DNA from: Fragilaria radians
Taxonomy: Eukaryota; Bacillariophyta; Fragilariophyceae; Fragilariales; Fragilariaceae
Length of the DNA stretch: 64,000 nt
Direction of reading: 5' to 3'
Assembly (NCBI GenBank): GCA_900642245.1
Contig: CAAAJI010000006.1
Span: 618,544-682,543 of the forward strand
The first letter of the stretch is position 1. Each line of letters opens with the position of its first letter. Under the pieces are notes generated by a model. The model made no database searches, had not been told where the DNA came from, and saw nothing but the letters and a program-made list of their open reading frames with translations. The position numbers were made by a program, and so were the translations under genes. Positions 1 to 10,087 of this stretch are shown in pieces.

Positions 1-1
1 G

Positions 2-1447
2 CTAGATATCTTCAACAATCAAATTGCAATAAAGGAAGTTCCTCTAGATAGTGATCCTCAGAATTACTTTCATCCAAAGGATAGAAATGGAAAAGTTATT
101 CGCAACCGTTTCACTACATCAAAGGTTGAGGAGGCCTTGAGTGAATATATTCTTGCTACGGAGAACGCTTGTCGTGAGGTTTTGTCTACCCTTGTCACTT
201 TGAGTGATCAAATTTGTAGTGGAGGACATTTATCCGTGATTGTTCAATCTTCTCATTTCAGTCTAATTCTATCAACAGCAGCTTACCATGCAGCGAAATC
301 AAAATCTCTAGGATGGGCAATGGCTAAAGTTCTTCCGGGAGGATCTGATGAGCCTGATGTTGCTGGAAGATTTTGTAATGTTTGGCCTTATTGGATGGAT
401 CGAAGTGTTGCAGTGTTGAACTCATTTGAACTGGACGGTATGTTTCTCCTTACGGCGCCCAATATGAGTGGTAAAAGTACCGTTATGAGAACAACAGCAA
501 CTGCTGCCCTTTTATCAGCCTGTGGATTTTGTGCTCCTCTTGATGACAGTTCCGTTATTCGAAGATATGATAACATTTTTGTTCGTGGTGCATCTTCAGA
601 TGTTCCCATCGAAAATCTCTCCGCGTTTGGGGCTGAAGTTTTGGATATATCTGCACTGCTGAGATGCTGCACCTCCAGATCGCTTGTTTTTGTTGATGAA
701 CTTGGAAGGGGAACTTCTCCAAATGATGGGACTAGCATTGCTGCGGCTGTCATGGAGGCCATGGCTGAAGAGGGTATGAGCGGCATTTTTGCAACTCATC
801 TTCACGGCATCCTTGATCTTCCGTTGCGCAGTGCTAGTCGTATTAGGTACAAGCGCATGACGCTAATCAGTGATGACATAATTGGTGAGGTTTCGACTTT
901 CCGACTTGAGGATGGAGTATGCACTGATAGTTTGGCTCTAGTTACCGCGAGGAGACTTGGCTTGCCGAAATCCGTTATCGACAGGGCCTTAACATTCTCT
1001 ACTATTTTATCAGAAAAAGCGTCTAATGATGCAATCAAAGAGGAATCGATTCCGGCTGAACATGGTTATAAGAAGAAGTTGCTTTCCGATGTGATGCGAG
1101 TGGTAGCTTTAATCCAAAGTGAGGGAATAAATCCCGTTTTTATTCCTCCAACATGGCGGTCTCCTCCCTCATTGGAGGGTGGTTCATGCGTTTACATTCT
1201 TGAGCTGCAAGATAACTCTAGTCGCTTCTATGTTGGAGAAACAGATACTTTATCACAGCGACTTCAACAGCATCGGTCAAAGGGGAGCATGTGGTCCAAT
1301 GCTGCAGCTATAGTTTATCCCATGAAGGGAGGCAAAAGCCAAGCCCGTCATATGGAAAGCCTTATCATACGAAAGCTTGCGTCAGAAGGCTTTGATCTAG
1401 TCAGCATTTCAGATGGACGGACTATTTCAAAGAATACTGGATCCTAA
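2..1447 (+). CDS. MSH1: MSH1-like MutS with C-terminal GIY-YIG domain (5' end outside window)
   Basis: This is the last 481 residues of a MutS-family ATPase; the frame is already open at base 2, so the start lies upstream. The ATPase core has a Walker A motif (TAPNMSGKST, about bases 452-481) and a Walker B with the MutS signature (VDELGRGTS, about 690-720). It is followed by a GIY-YIG nuclease-like domain (about 1180-1410) with FYVGETD, an Arg helix (QRLQQHR) and a downstream catalytic-type Glu in MESLIIRKL. MutS plus GIY-YIG is the architecture of plant MSH1 (MutS7 lineage), which suppresses recombination and mutation in mitochondria and plastids. Organelle targeting cannot be judged because the N-terminus is missing. 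One oddity is that Walker A reads TAPN where most MutS proteins have TGPN. No intron is needed in this part. The family call is firm; organellar function is inferred from the family. Confidence 0.93.
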   Translation, partial: LDIFNNQIAIKEVPLDSDPQNYFHPKDRNGKVIRNRFTTSKVEEALSEYILATENACREVLSTLVTLSDQICSGGHLSVIVQSSHFSLILSTAAYHAAKSKSLGWAMAKVLPGGSDEPDVAGRFCNVWPYWMDRSVAVLNSFELDGMFLLTAPNMSGKSTVMRTTATAALLSACGFCAPLDDSSVIRRYDNIFVRGASSDVPIENLSAFGAEVLDISALLRCCTSRSLVFVDELGRGTSPNDGTSIAAAVMEAMAEEGMSGIFATHLHGILDLPLRSASRIRYKRMTLISDDIIGEVSTFRLEDGVCTDSLALVTARRLGLPKSVIDRALTFSTILSEKASNDAIKEESIPAEHGYKKKLLSDVMRVVALIQSEGINPVFIPPTWRSPPSLEGGSCVYILELQDNSSRFYVGETDTLSQRLQQHRSKGSMWSNAAAIVYPMKGGKSQARHMESLIIRKLASEGFDLVSISDGRTISKNTGS

Positions 1448-1914
1448 AATAATGGAAACTCACGTGATTTTGTTGTTTCGATTCATTCCAAGATCTATGA
1501 ATTAGTAATCTTGTCATTAACCATAGAATACCACCAATCAAATGATGATTGGTCTCATTATAGCAATTTATTTTTCTCCATGTGTTTATTCCATATTAAA
1601 TGCAAGTATGTCACATTTTCATGTTCTCAGCAATGCAGTTATTGTCACAACTAATACTGATGTTGGCTAGCCTATCGATATCATCGTAATTGCAGTTAGC
1701 ATGAATTCCAAAATAATTGCAATTGTTCAGAATGTTGGGTCATGACTAGTATCTTCTAAGATAATGGATTGCAATTTTGTAAACTTCACTAGTGTAAGTT
1801 ATGATGCACAAGCCATAGCGTCTAGATGTCTACTTACTGTGAATACGCAGATTCATTTAAATGTATCGTATTCACTTCCAAGATATGGCAAGAATTACTA
1901 TAGTCATTTTGTGA
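1448..1914. other. Intergenic, no gene seen
   Basis: AT-rich spacer between the MSH1-like gene and the hAT insertion. The only frame (1764-1964) runs into the transposon end and matches nothing I recognise. Confidence 0.6.
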
Positions 1915-1922
1915 ATGAAACG
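1915..1922 (+). repeat. Left 8-bp target-site duplication of the hAT element
   Basis: ATGAAACG directly abuts the left TIR and is repeated exactly at 4808-4815 after the right TIR. An 8-bp duplication is the hallmark of hAT integration. Confidence 0.95.
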
Positions 1923-1937
1923 CAGGGCTCGGTAGTA
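1923..1937 (+). repeat. hAT left terminal inverted repeat
   Basis: 15 bp, CAGGGCTCGGTAGTA, an exact inverted match to 4793-4807. The next base differs (A here, C at the other end). Confidence 0.95.
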
Positions 1938-2104
1938 AAAGTTTTTGGGTACTATTTCCAGTAGTTACTGATAGTAAGAATTGGAAAGTTCTACTATTCT
2001 GAATAGTTACTAATAGTAAAAATAAAAAGAGTTTACTACTTACTATTAGTGAAAAAATAGTAACTCTTTTTGCTCACAACAGCACCTGTCTACTCATGCA
2101 TTCA

Positions 2105-4474
2105 TTAGTTGTAAAGGAAACTGGCAATGAAGTCCCGATTGTGATGTAACAATGTTCTGTCCCCAAATCTGTCACTTGACATACATGTTTGGAACGGATT
2201 CATATTATTGTTTGCTGAAGAAAACCCAGATTCTTGGTAAGATGAAGAATTGCACCGGGGCAAATGAATGGATGCCAGTGTTAATATGGCTTTGAACTGA
2301 GGGTTTCTGGCTTCACCTGCAGTTTGAAACCACATCAGGGGATCACAATATGTCAATAGATCCATGATAGTTCGCACTTTCTTTTTATCTTTGTTTTCTT
2401 GCCGGAACTCTGACCACTTTATTTCAGCACATGTCTTGAACCATTTGGTGACAGTACTAGTGTTGTCTTCAATTTCTTGGAGCCAAGGATTTAATTCATT
2501 GATCAGATCATCATCATCTTCGTCAACAATATCAATATCAGAGTTGTTGTACTCGTTTACAGGGCCCGTGCTCTTGCTGGAATCTCTGATCCCGGCATCA
2601 AGCATAAGAGTTTCCATTCGTTTTATCTCATCTTCAAAAAATGAGAGTGCTTCAATGTAATTTGAAGTCATTTTTTTGGCGTAACAAGCTGTGCGCGGAT
2701 CCAGGAATACCACAATTGCATCATCTTTGGTCTGAGGTTTAAATCTTTTCAGCAATTGTTGTCTGAATCGATCTACACATTTCATAGCATTTGCTGTAAG
2801 CGTTCGGGCTTCTTTGGAATAGTGCTGCAAACTATTCAACAAAGAATAGGCTGCAAATGTGTCAGTTGCTTTTGGCCTCTTTATATATTCTAAACACTTG
2901 AACTCATCTGCTTCCATAAAAGCAAATGCTCTTATGCGCAAATACTCAGTGAAAGACAAAGTTATATACATCATTTGACTCTCACAAGATGCATATTTGG
3001 CAACAGAGACAGAAACACCTTCCATTTCTTGGATAGTGCACCAATCCACTGCTGAAAGTTTGCACCACAGAACATGGGACTGATAATCTTGTGCTTTTTT
3101 GTCCAAATTTTCCATTGCAAATTTCTCCATGGTGAAATAGTGGAACAAAGATGTGCTGAGAAGCTTGTGTACTGATGATACGCGTGTTTCTCCGCTGTAG
3201 GCTGGCCTACCTTCAGGACAGTTCCAATGTTTTTGAGTAGTCCTTAACCGCTCCAAGCGCTGGGAAGTTCCAAAATAGTTTGCAATTTCCTGTAATGTGT
3301 TGATGATATGCTTACCATCAAGAAACTCACCACCAGGAGTAATAATGCTGGTAACTTTGTAACAATTTCCTTCTGTGTTTACTGCGTATGTCCCATCTTC
3401 ATTTCTGGCAAATTTGGATTTTGTGTTTTCAAGGAGTCCATATCCATATTTTAGTGATGAGTTTAATTCGTGCATTGTACAATTGACTTGCTTGGCATCT
3501 TCTGAGAACTCTTCTGCAACATTGACAGCAGAACTTGTTGTGTCTGACACAATTGAATAGCACCATTGACTAAAGTCAAATTGATACTGCTTCAGTAATG
3601 AGTGCTCCATCAAGGTTGCATTAAGCTCAGCTTTGTGACTTAAATTGTTCTTCACAAGACCCAATTTGACTTTAATCAATTGCATTTCCCATATAAATGA
3701 ACATGAAAACCCCAAGTAGTTGTTGCCATCATTCCCGGTCCACATATCATGCATCAGATGCATGAACTTATTTCCACACTTATCTTGGGATGCTTCATTT
3801 GCCATTTTTGATAGTTGTATTCAAAATCTACTGATTTCAAAATCAATCAGATCATTGAACGTGTCCCTTGACATTGTGGTGTAGTCTTTGACCAGCGGGG
3901 TCATCATGGCTTTGAAATTTGGGGATTCAATTATATTCAGAGGCCTTCCATCCAAGTACAGCCATTTTGCCATCCGTCCTCTTAAGTTTTCCATAGAGTC
4001 AATTTTTGGAAACATGGATGCTATATTGCTGGATGAACATTGTGATTCCAAGTTAATCTCAGAGCGCTTCCGTTTAGCTGAAACCTGTGGTTGCAAGAAT
4101 GCTTCCACTTCTTTGTTGTTCCCATGCTTCGTCTTTAAATGCTTCAGCAAATTCGATGTATTATTCGTGTCGACTGATAGGCACTTTTTCCATGTGTGCT
4201 TGTCACAGTTAGTACCTTGGAGATCTTTCAAACACAGAGAACAGAGAAGTGACTTTAATTTCCCTTCTCGTTCAAGTTTAATTGGCTTTGCCAGTTTTCT
4301 ATAGAACTTGAACACATTATGCTTCTTCGAAGTAACCTTTTCATGCTTATATGACATTGGGATCATAAATTCATCAAGACTATCATTTTTACAATCTTCT
4401 GCAGGGCTGTTATCTTCACTGAGGATATCTTCACCGCTTTCGTCGCTTCGACCATCACCAGTAATTGATTTCAT
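2105..4474 (-). pseudogene. hAT transposase with BED finger, interrupted by one TGA
   Basis: A single minus-strand frame of 789 codons from ATG at 4474 to the stop at 2105, broken only by TGA at 3823-3821 (codon 218); the flanking codons stay in frame. An N-terminal acidic segment is followed by a BED-type zinc finger (CSLC ... HLKTKH, C-x2-C/H-x4-H). The middle has the RNase H-like DDE core start (HDMWTGNDGNNYLGF, SDTTSSAVN). The C-terminus carries the hAT dimerisation region (DPLMWF ... CNSSSYQESGFSSA). The BED+hAT order and about 790 residues fit autonomous hAT transposases. The frame could be extended upstream to a GTG at 4573, but no ATG exists there. The stop may be a real inactivating mutation, a sequencing error, or hidden by an unrecognised intron. 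I call it a pseudogene because no intron is needed elsewhere. Confidence 0.88.
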
Positions 4475-4792
4475 GATGATGATGCCACTCAAAATAAAAA
4501 TGAACGGTCCAGCGGTCGAGACAACGGACTTCAGTATACTTAAGATAGGGTTTTGGTTAGCAAAAACAGGCACATTTTGAGGTTAATTGGTAATTTTTGA
4601 ATTTTTTGAGAGCCGTCAAAATAGTAAAAGCAGTATATAAAATAGTTCAATATAGTTAACTATAGTAGAAGCTCAAGAGGATTACTATTTTAAATAGTTA
4701 CTAATAGTACAAATGGAAATCTATTACTATTTGCGGTATTACTATTTAAGAAATAGTTACTATTTAAAATTATAGTTACTATTCCTACATAG

Positions 4793-4807
4793 TACTACCG
4801 AGCCCTG
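4793..4807 (-). repeat. hAT right terminal inverted repeat
   Basis: Exact reverse complement of 1923-1937; directly followed by the second TSD copy at 4808-4815. Confidence 0.95.
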
Positions 4808-4891
4808 ATGAAACGAGCCAGAAATACGATTTAGGTGAAAATGAAATGGGTTACCCAAAACCCTGAAAAAGTAAGGTTTTGGTTAAAAATA

Positions 4892-4897
4892 TATAAA
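4892..4897 (+). promoter_or_regulatory. Candidate TATA box of the p24 gene
   Basis: TATAAA in an AT-rich run, 52 bp upstream of the ATG at 4950 and 84 bp downstream of the hAT element, so the insertion left this putative core promoter intact. Confidence 0.45.
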
Positions 4898-4949
4898 TAC
4901 CCCTTGCTATCACCAGCGTACGTTACAACATAACCTCCCCTCCTCAAAA

Positions 4950-6117
4950 ATGAAGTTGATGCTCTGTCTGTTTATTGTCTTGACAAGCGTCATAGCAGTT
5001 CCTTTCCAATTCCATGTTCCACATAGAAGGATCGAATGTATGTGGGAGCAAATGAAGGCAGGGTAAGTTGATTAGGCATGTTTCCGTGCCAAAATGAGAT
5101 AGTGACTGTTTACCATTCTCAGTGAATCTGCTACCGCATCGGTCTTTGTTTTGGAAGGATCGTCACTTAAGGCAGTGTTAATTTTGGAGGGACCATTTGC
5201 AAATTCAGGCATAGAATCTACGGTTAGCCTGATGGAAGCGGAACAAAAGTACGAATTGGAACGACATCATAGAACTGGAGACAATGGCTTTATGGAAGTT
5301 GTGGACTTTGAGCATTTGCAGTTGCCTCCACTGGATTTGAATGAAGTCGAGAATATGGAAGAAGTTGAGGAATATGATGATGATATGCTAGAAGAGGGAG
5401 AAGATATGGAAACTGCATTGAAGCGAATCGAGAAGCGACGTGAAAGAAACAAAGCTATACGTTTGAAAGTCCAAGAAGCTCGGAAAAGAATGCATCAGCG
5501 TATGCTTGATCATGCCAAGGAAAATGCGTATGTCGTGAAGAGTGAAGGCGAGCCTTATCAAAGGACTATCCATGCGACTACGGATGGTTGGTATCGTTCT
5601 TGTGTTCGTGCCGACTTTAACAATGTAAGTACTCTAAATTTGCCAAAATGTGTTGTCAATTTTAGCCATGGGCATTCTATTTTATAACCAACACCAATAC
5701 TTGAATTGTGATCCCTAGATTCTTGTTGAATTTGAATTCCGCACGTCTCGACAGCAAGGTGGAATAGATCCTGATACCAACCATGTGTACACTTTTGAGA
5801 CATGGAAATTGATAGAGGAAGAGAGGTTCGAAAATGAAAATCAGGAAATTAAAGATCAATCCATCAAAGAGGAAGACTTCATCCCTACTCGAAATGCCGT
5901 TCGCGACTTAAAACGTTCTGTTGGCCAGATAACTTCCATACAACAATCATTGATTCACCGAATGATTTTGCATGCAGAAGTTGGAGAGCATGCTCACGAC
6001 AAGTTGACTCAAACGTCTATCATTATGACATTGTTATTCATACTTTCAACTGTGTTCCAGTTTTATATCATTCATAGATGGTTCACAAAAAGCACTGCTC
6101 CTCTCCTGGGAAGATAA
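4950..6117 (+). CDS. p24/TMED (emp24/gp25L) family cargo receptor
   Basis: Three exons, 4950-5062, 5123-5624 and 5719-6117, joined by GT-AG introns of 60 and 94 nt that keep the frame; 337 aa. An N-terminal signal peptide (KLMLCLFIVLTSVIA) leads into a GOLD-type lumenal domain with the paired cysteines (IECMWEQ near residue 31; GWYRSCVRADF near 200). A charged coiled-coil follows (about 235-300), then one C-terminal transmembrane helix (about 305-327) and a short tail (RWFTKSTAPLLGR). p24 proteins cycle between ER and Golgi as COPI/COPII cargo adaptors. Two oddities: it is over 100 residues longer than typical p24 (200-230 aa) because of an acidic Glu/Asp-rich and Arg-rich insertion inside the GOLD region (about 110-175), and the tail lacks a classic KK motif. 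It is convergent with the next gene. Confidence 0.85.
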
Positions 6118-6344
6118 AATCTCATGAGGGGAGAAATCAGATACCTCGTCATGATTAACAGAAGAAATACCTAGCGCGTTGATTCTTTTCTTGTGAAAAC
6201 TTATTGGTTCGAGTTCAAGGATACACAATGAATTTGAATTGAAATAGATATAGGAAATCGGACAATTGAAGATGCTTAAATGAATGCAAAACTTTCTAAA
6301 CTAGAAGTCTCTGTTAGTGGTTACATTTACTGCTTGGAATTACG

Positions 6345-7726
6345 TTAGACTATAGTTGCGACAGGGCATTCAGAAAAATTCCTGTTCAATTGATCATGAA
6401 TACTCTCATAGTTCGGATATTCAATACCAGTGTCAAGCGAATCATCACTCACAATCACATTCGTCACAAAATGAGGCATCCTTTGTTCCGCCAGATCTAA
6501 TGTCGTTGGAACTGCCAAGCGATTAACGTCGGTGATGGCTCGATGCACAAAATAGTTGCTGGCATAAATATTTGTCGATGACTTTCGTATTGTTTCTTGC
6601 TCTTCATCAGCAAGTGCAAGTCCTCGACGAGTTCCTATGTCGATTCGATGTCTCATCTCGCAATCACGAACAGACGCGGCATTTTGCGCTCTCCTCAATG
6701 TATCACACTCTTCCTGGGTAAGAGCAAGACCTCGACATGTTCCCAAATCAATTCGCTTACTCATTGTGAGCTCTTGTACCCTCGAAGATACGACATCATT
6801 TTCGTCAAGTGACAAATTTGGTACTACATTGGAATCAGTTTCCTTCCAGTAATTTTCACGGTCCTGATTACAAAACGCTTCGTCCATTTGTAGGGCATCG
6901 ACAGCGAATTCATCTGAGTCTCGAGGTAGGTATGCTCGTTCCTTACATGAACCTGAAATGTTTGTTTGTTTATCTCTGCTCACCAATGGTACAATGTCAT
7001 TTTCTGTATACCCCATATTGTTTCTTCTTACAAAGCGATTGGCCTTTTCAATGGCTCGATCCATACGTTTAGTCATTACATTTATATTCCTCGATGATTT
7101 TTGTAACGCTTCTAATTCCTCATGAGCATGAGCATGGCCTCGACGTGTGGCCAAGCTGATTTGATGTTGGAAAGTCTGCTGGGAAAAAGATGAACCCACA
7201 TCGTATGGGGTTAAAGCTGCTATTGAGGTAGATTCTTCATAATCGTCTTCGAGTAGGGTGGAATACTCATCTTGAAATTCAGGAGTAGCAACGTCTGAAA
7301 TTGCCATCGTCGCTCGATTATATGAACTAATACTTTTACATCGTTTACCACGTATTGTCAGTGATTTATTGGAAGGTTTCTTTGTGTTTTCGATTGCTCG
7401 ATCTACATGATAATTGTTGGCATAAATGTTAGTCGATGCCTTTACAAGACTTATTCGTTCTTCATCAGAGAGCAAATGGCCTCTACGACTTCCCAAACTT
7501 ATGTTACGTATCAAGGATTCGGAATCCGAGATCGAATTCTTTTGGCCAAGGAAAGGCGTTTGTTCCTCGAATCCATGTTTGGAGGTAAAGTGATGATCAT
7601 CACAATCAGACCTAGTTTTCTGTATGTCAGTAGCACTATCAATGTATCAATCATTTGAGAACGAGCGGTATATATCATCGTAACTTACTCATCTGAGTCT
7701 GAAGGTACCAACAACTTCATTTCCAT
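6345..7726 (-). CDS. Protein with four copies of an unrecognised RRG-EE module
   Basis: Two exons: 7726-7689 (ATG, 13 codons, GTAAGT donor) and 7611-6345, with a 77-nt intron that keeps frame; 434 aa. I recognise no known domain. It carries a repeated ~45-residue module at about residues 50-90, 163-205, 299-330 (truncated) and 334-378. The pattern is hydrophobic-x-L-[GA]-[TS]-RRG-x-AL-x2-EE, then a K-[AS]-S-x-N segment, YA-x-NY and [DH]-RAI. The linkers are polar and acidic, and the tail has an EYPNYESIHD motif. There is no signal peptide or membrane helix, so it is probably soluble. The gene at 9497-10087 has one module plus a similar tail, so the two are paralogues on the same strand. Function unknown; a helical protein-binding repeat is only a guess. 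Confidence 0.75.
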
Positions 7727-9496
7727 TTTACTTCACTATTTTTACTGGTGCTTCTGTCTTTGAGACATCACTTTTTTCGTTGGTATTCTGGGAAAATTAG
7801 ACGAAATTAGACGGATTCGAATAAAAAATGGAGATTAAATTCAGGTTGTTTCAGAAACTTCCAAACAGCAACTTTCAACTCTCTGCAAGCCTGTATACTC
7901 AAAACTTTTTTTGTAATACGTGTATAAGTGTCAAGGCCTACCGCTTATTTTAGAGAACAGAGGGTAAAGACATCATGGATATGAATATCTAGTTGACAGG
8001 GACACTACGAACAATGGTCTACAAGAAAGTGCTTTTACTGCAAAACGCTTTCAAGAAAGATGGTTCAAATGATATGAGTGATTTGGCACATTCAGAAATT
8101 CGTATCTCTTCGGAGAATGGTCAAATCTTAATGATGGGAACGGGATACCCCATGGAATATTTTTAACAAGCTTAGATGAAGCAGGTTTGATAGGAGTAGG
8201 ATATAAATTTCAAAAATAGAAAACGGATGGCTTGAAAACCAGCACAATGGGGAGTAGCAGGCACTGGAGATAAAAAAACAATTGCAAGCCCCTATACTTT
8301 TTGTGGATAATTCACGCATGTGGATATTGAAGATTCAGAGCACAATCCTGTAGTAATGAATTCAATTTCTCCTCAAGCAACTCTCTGTCTCACAAATCGA
8401 TTTGATTTGTGGCAACAGTAAATTGAGAGAATTAGAGGAAGAAAGCCTAGAAGCATTTTCTCCTTTTTGACCACGGTGACGCGAAGCATACGCTTCACTG
8501 CTGACTACAGTTTTTGATGATACCAAAGAATCGCTTGGTTGCGATGCCAATAAGCAAAGAAGGAAAGAAAAGGTAAATGCATCTCTGAGCTATTTAACAT
8601 TTGGTATGGAGCCAAATAACGATATCAGAGATACTAGTAGTTGAAACGTATTGATATCAATCTAAGGAAAGATACTTAGCGTCTGCAAATTATTTCGCCT
8701 GGAAAATGCAACCCTTGTTAGTGAACCTAACAGAAGGGGATTTTGTCGTACCTAGGTTGCGAATAACGCTGCATAGTGGTACACGGTCCATTTCATCTTT
8801 TAGGATACTAAAATGGACTCCAGCATCTAGTTCTATTTGGTTGAGGCTATTTATTTTCACTTATCGTATCAGATGGTTGGTTGAGAATTATCACGGACAC
8901 AAAGGTAACTTTAATTGATTCATTACCTATCAAATCATTTGATCGCAATCCCTAAATTCTTTTTTTCTTTCTCCTATAGGGAACTATTTGTTGATTCTAG
9001 GAAAGCTTTAAAGTGAAATGTATATCGACACAAATTGGTAGAATGTAATGCTGCATGTAAACATGAAAGTCTTTATTAGACTGTAACTTGAGGTCAGAAG
9101 CGCCATTTATCGCAAAGTCTTGGAACGTCGTTGGGAAAAGGCGGTTTTGGAATTGATTTGACATTTTTCAAATTCGAAGTTTAGTTATGAATGAATAGAT
9201 GTGCTGTGTACCACCTTGTGATGAGATACTCTGTCAGCAATGGTTGACTAAGCCTTGAAAAACATTGATAAAACTTCATTCTAGATAGTGATAAATGGAC
9301 ACAATGGGCTAAGCATAAATTAAGATCCTTTTTCTTGTGGGTTCTATGTATAGACATCATCTTAACATGCTAAGCAAAAAATATCAAGGAAGTCTAACAA
9401 CACTTTCGTTTAAAACACTGCATATTCATTTGTTTCCTTCAAATCCTTGGCATCTCTCAATAAATGTCAAGCTTTAGTATTCGACTCGTTGCCAAT
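7727..9496. other. Intergenic between the two module-family genes
   Basis: 1.77 kb of AT-rich sequence. The only longish frames (minus 8128-8319 and 8362-8550; plus 8706-8918) lack ATG starts, splice support or any recognisable domain. No additional module copy was seen. Confidence 0.5.
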
Positions 9497-10087
9497 TCAT
9501 TCGTCATATATGCTTTTATACTCAGAAAATACATACTCAGAATCGAATGGATATTCTCTCACGGTGTAGTCGGTAACCTCGTACCCTTGTTTAGGAGGAT
9601 TTGATCCATTGTTTTCTTGATCATCCAACTGGTTTTGAGGCTTCGAGTTAGTAATATTGCTCTTCGTGAATGTGTCCGGGATTTCTTCTTTTCTGTGATA
9701 ATTTAAATTATTGGTCTCCTCAATCGCTCGATCCACATGATAGTTGTTTGCATAAACATTTACGGAGGCCTTTGTCAGCTTTTCGAGTTCTTCATCGGCT
9801 AGTGCAAGTCCCCGACGAGTTGCCAAGTCGACTTTTTGTAACATAATGCGCTCCCGATCTGAAACATCACAGTAGGACGGAATGAGTGGTGCTGTGGGAA
9901 CATCCTCCCATTCATCGTGGAAATCACTTTGATTCTGTTGGTACATTGGAGCCAAGGGAGTGGCAACGATGACATCAGGATTAGAGCTTGAAGGATCAAT
10001 CCTTACGAGCGTTCTGACTCGTTGATCTAAGTCTTGAGGGACCACTGCTTGATCACAAGCCATGTCGTCAATTCTGAACGTTTCCAT
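9497..10087 (-). CDS. Single-module paralogue of the RRG-EE repeat protein
   Basis: Intronless 196-aa frame starting at ATG 10087. Residues about 82-127 form one copy of the module seen four times in the gene at 6345-7726, with the same landmarks: RRGLALADEE, KASVN, YANNYHVDRAIEE. The C-terminus (EYVFSEYKSIYDE) resembles the tail of the larger paralogue (EYPNYESIHD). The N-terminal 80 residues are acidic and Pro-rich and resemble nothing I know. No signal peptide or membrane segment. The same strand and about 2 kb spacing suggest tandem duplication followed by gain or loss of modules. Function unknown. The conservation of the module between two diverged genes is the main evidence that both are real. 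Confidence 0.75.
   Translation of the reverse strand: METFRIDDMACDQAVVPQDLDQRVRTLVRIDPSSSNPDVIVATPLAPMYQQNQSDFHDEWEDVPTAPLIPSYCDVSDRERIMLQKVDLATRRGLALADEELEKLTKASVNVYANNYHVDRAIEETNNLNYHRKEEIPDTFTKSNITNSKPQNQLDDQENNGSNPPKQGYEVTDYTVREYPFDSEYVFSEYKSIYDE

Larger units (their letters stand above)
1923..4807 (-). mobile_element. Complete hAT-superfamily DNA transposon, 2885 bp
   Basis: The element is delimited by 15-bp terminal inverted repeats (CAGGGCTCGGTAGTA at 1923-1937 and its exact reverse complement at 4793-4807), flanked by identical 8-bp target-site duplications ATGAAACG (1915-1922 and 4808-4815). Inside it lies a minus-strand transposase frame with a BED zinc finger and a hAT dimerisation domain. 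Both ends carry AT-rich subterminal repeats of the type TAGTTACTA; the 17-mer at 2002-2018 recurs at 4693-4709. Such repeats are the usual transposase binding sites in hAT elements. Perfect TIRs and TSD, with only one disabling stop, indicate recent insertion. The right end is about 135 bp upstream of the p24 start codon, so it landed in that gene's promoter region. Confidence 0.95.

Noticed and set aside
388..1038. Minus-strand frames within the MSH1 gene
   Set aside because: Antisense shadows of a conserved coding region.
1764..1964. 66-codon frame crossing the left end of the hAT element
   Set aside because: It ends inside the transposon, matches nothing, and removing the element gives only a slightly different short frame.
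8362..8550. Minus-strand frame with a hydrophobic start resembling a signal peptide
   Set aside because: It starts at TTG with a stop just upstream; I found no ATG or donor/acceptor pair to give it a proper first exon.
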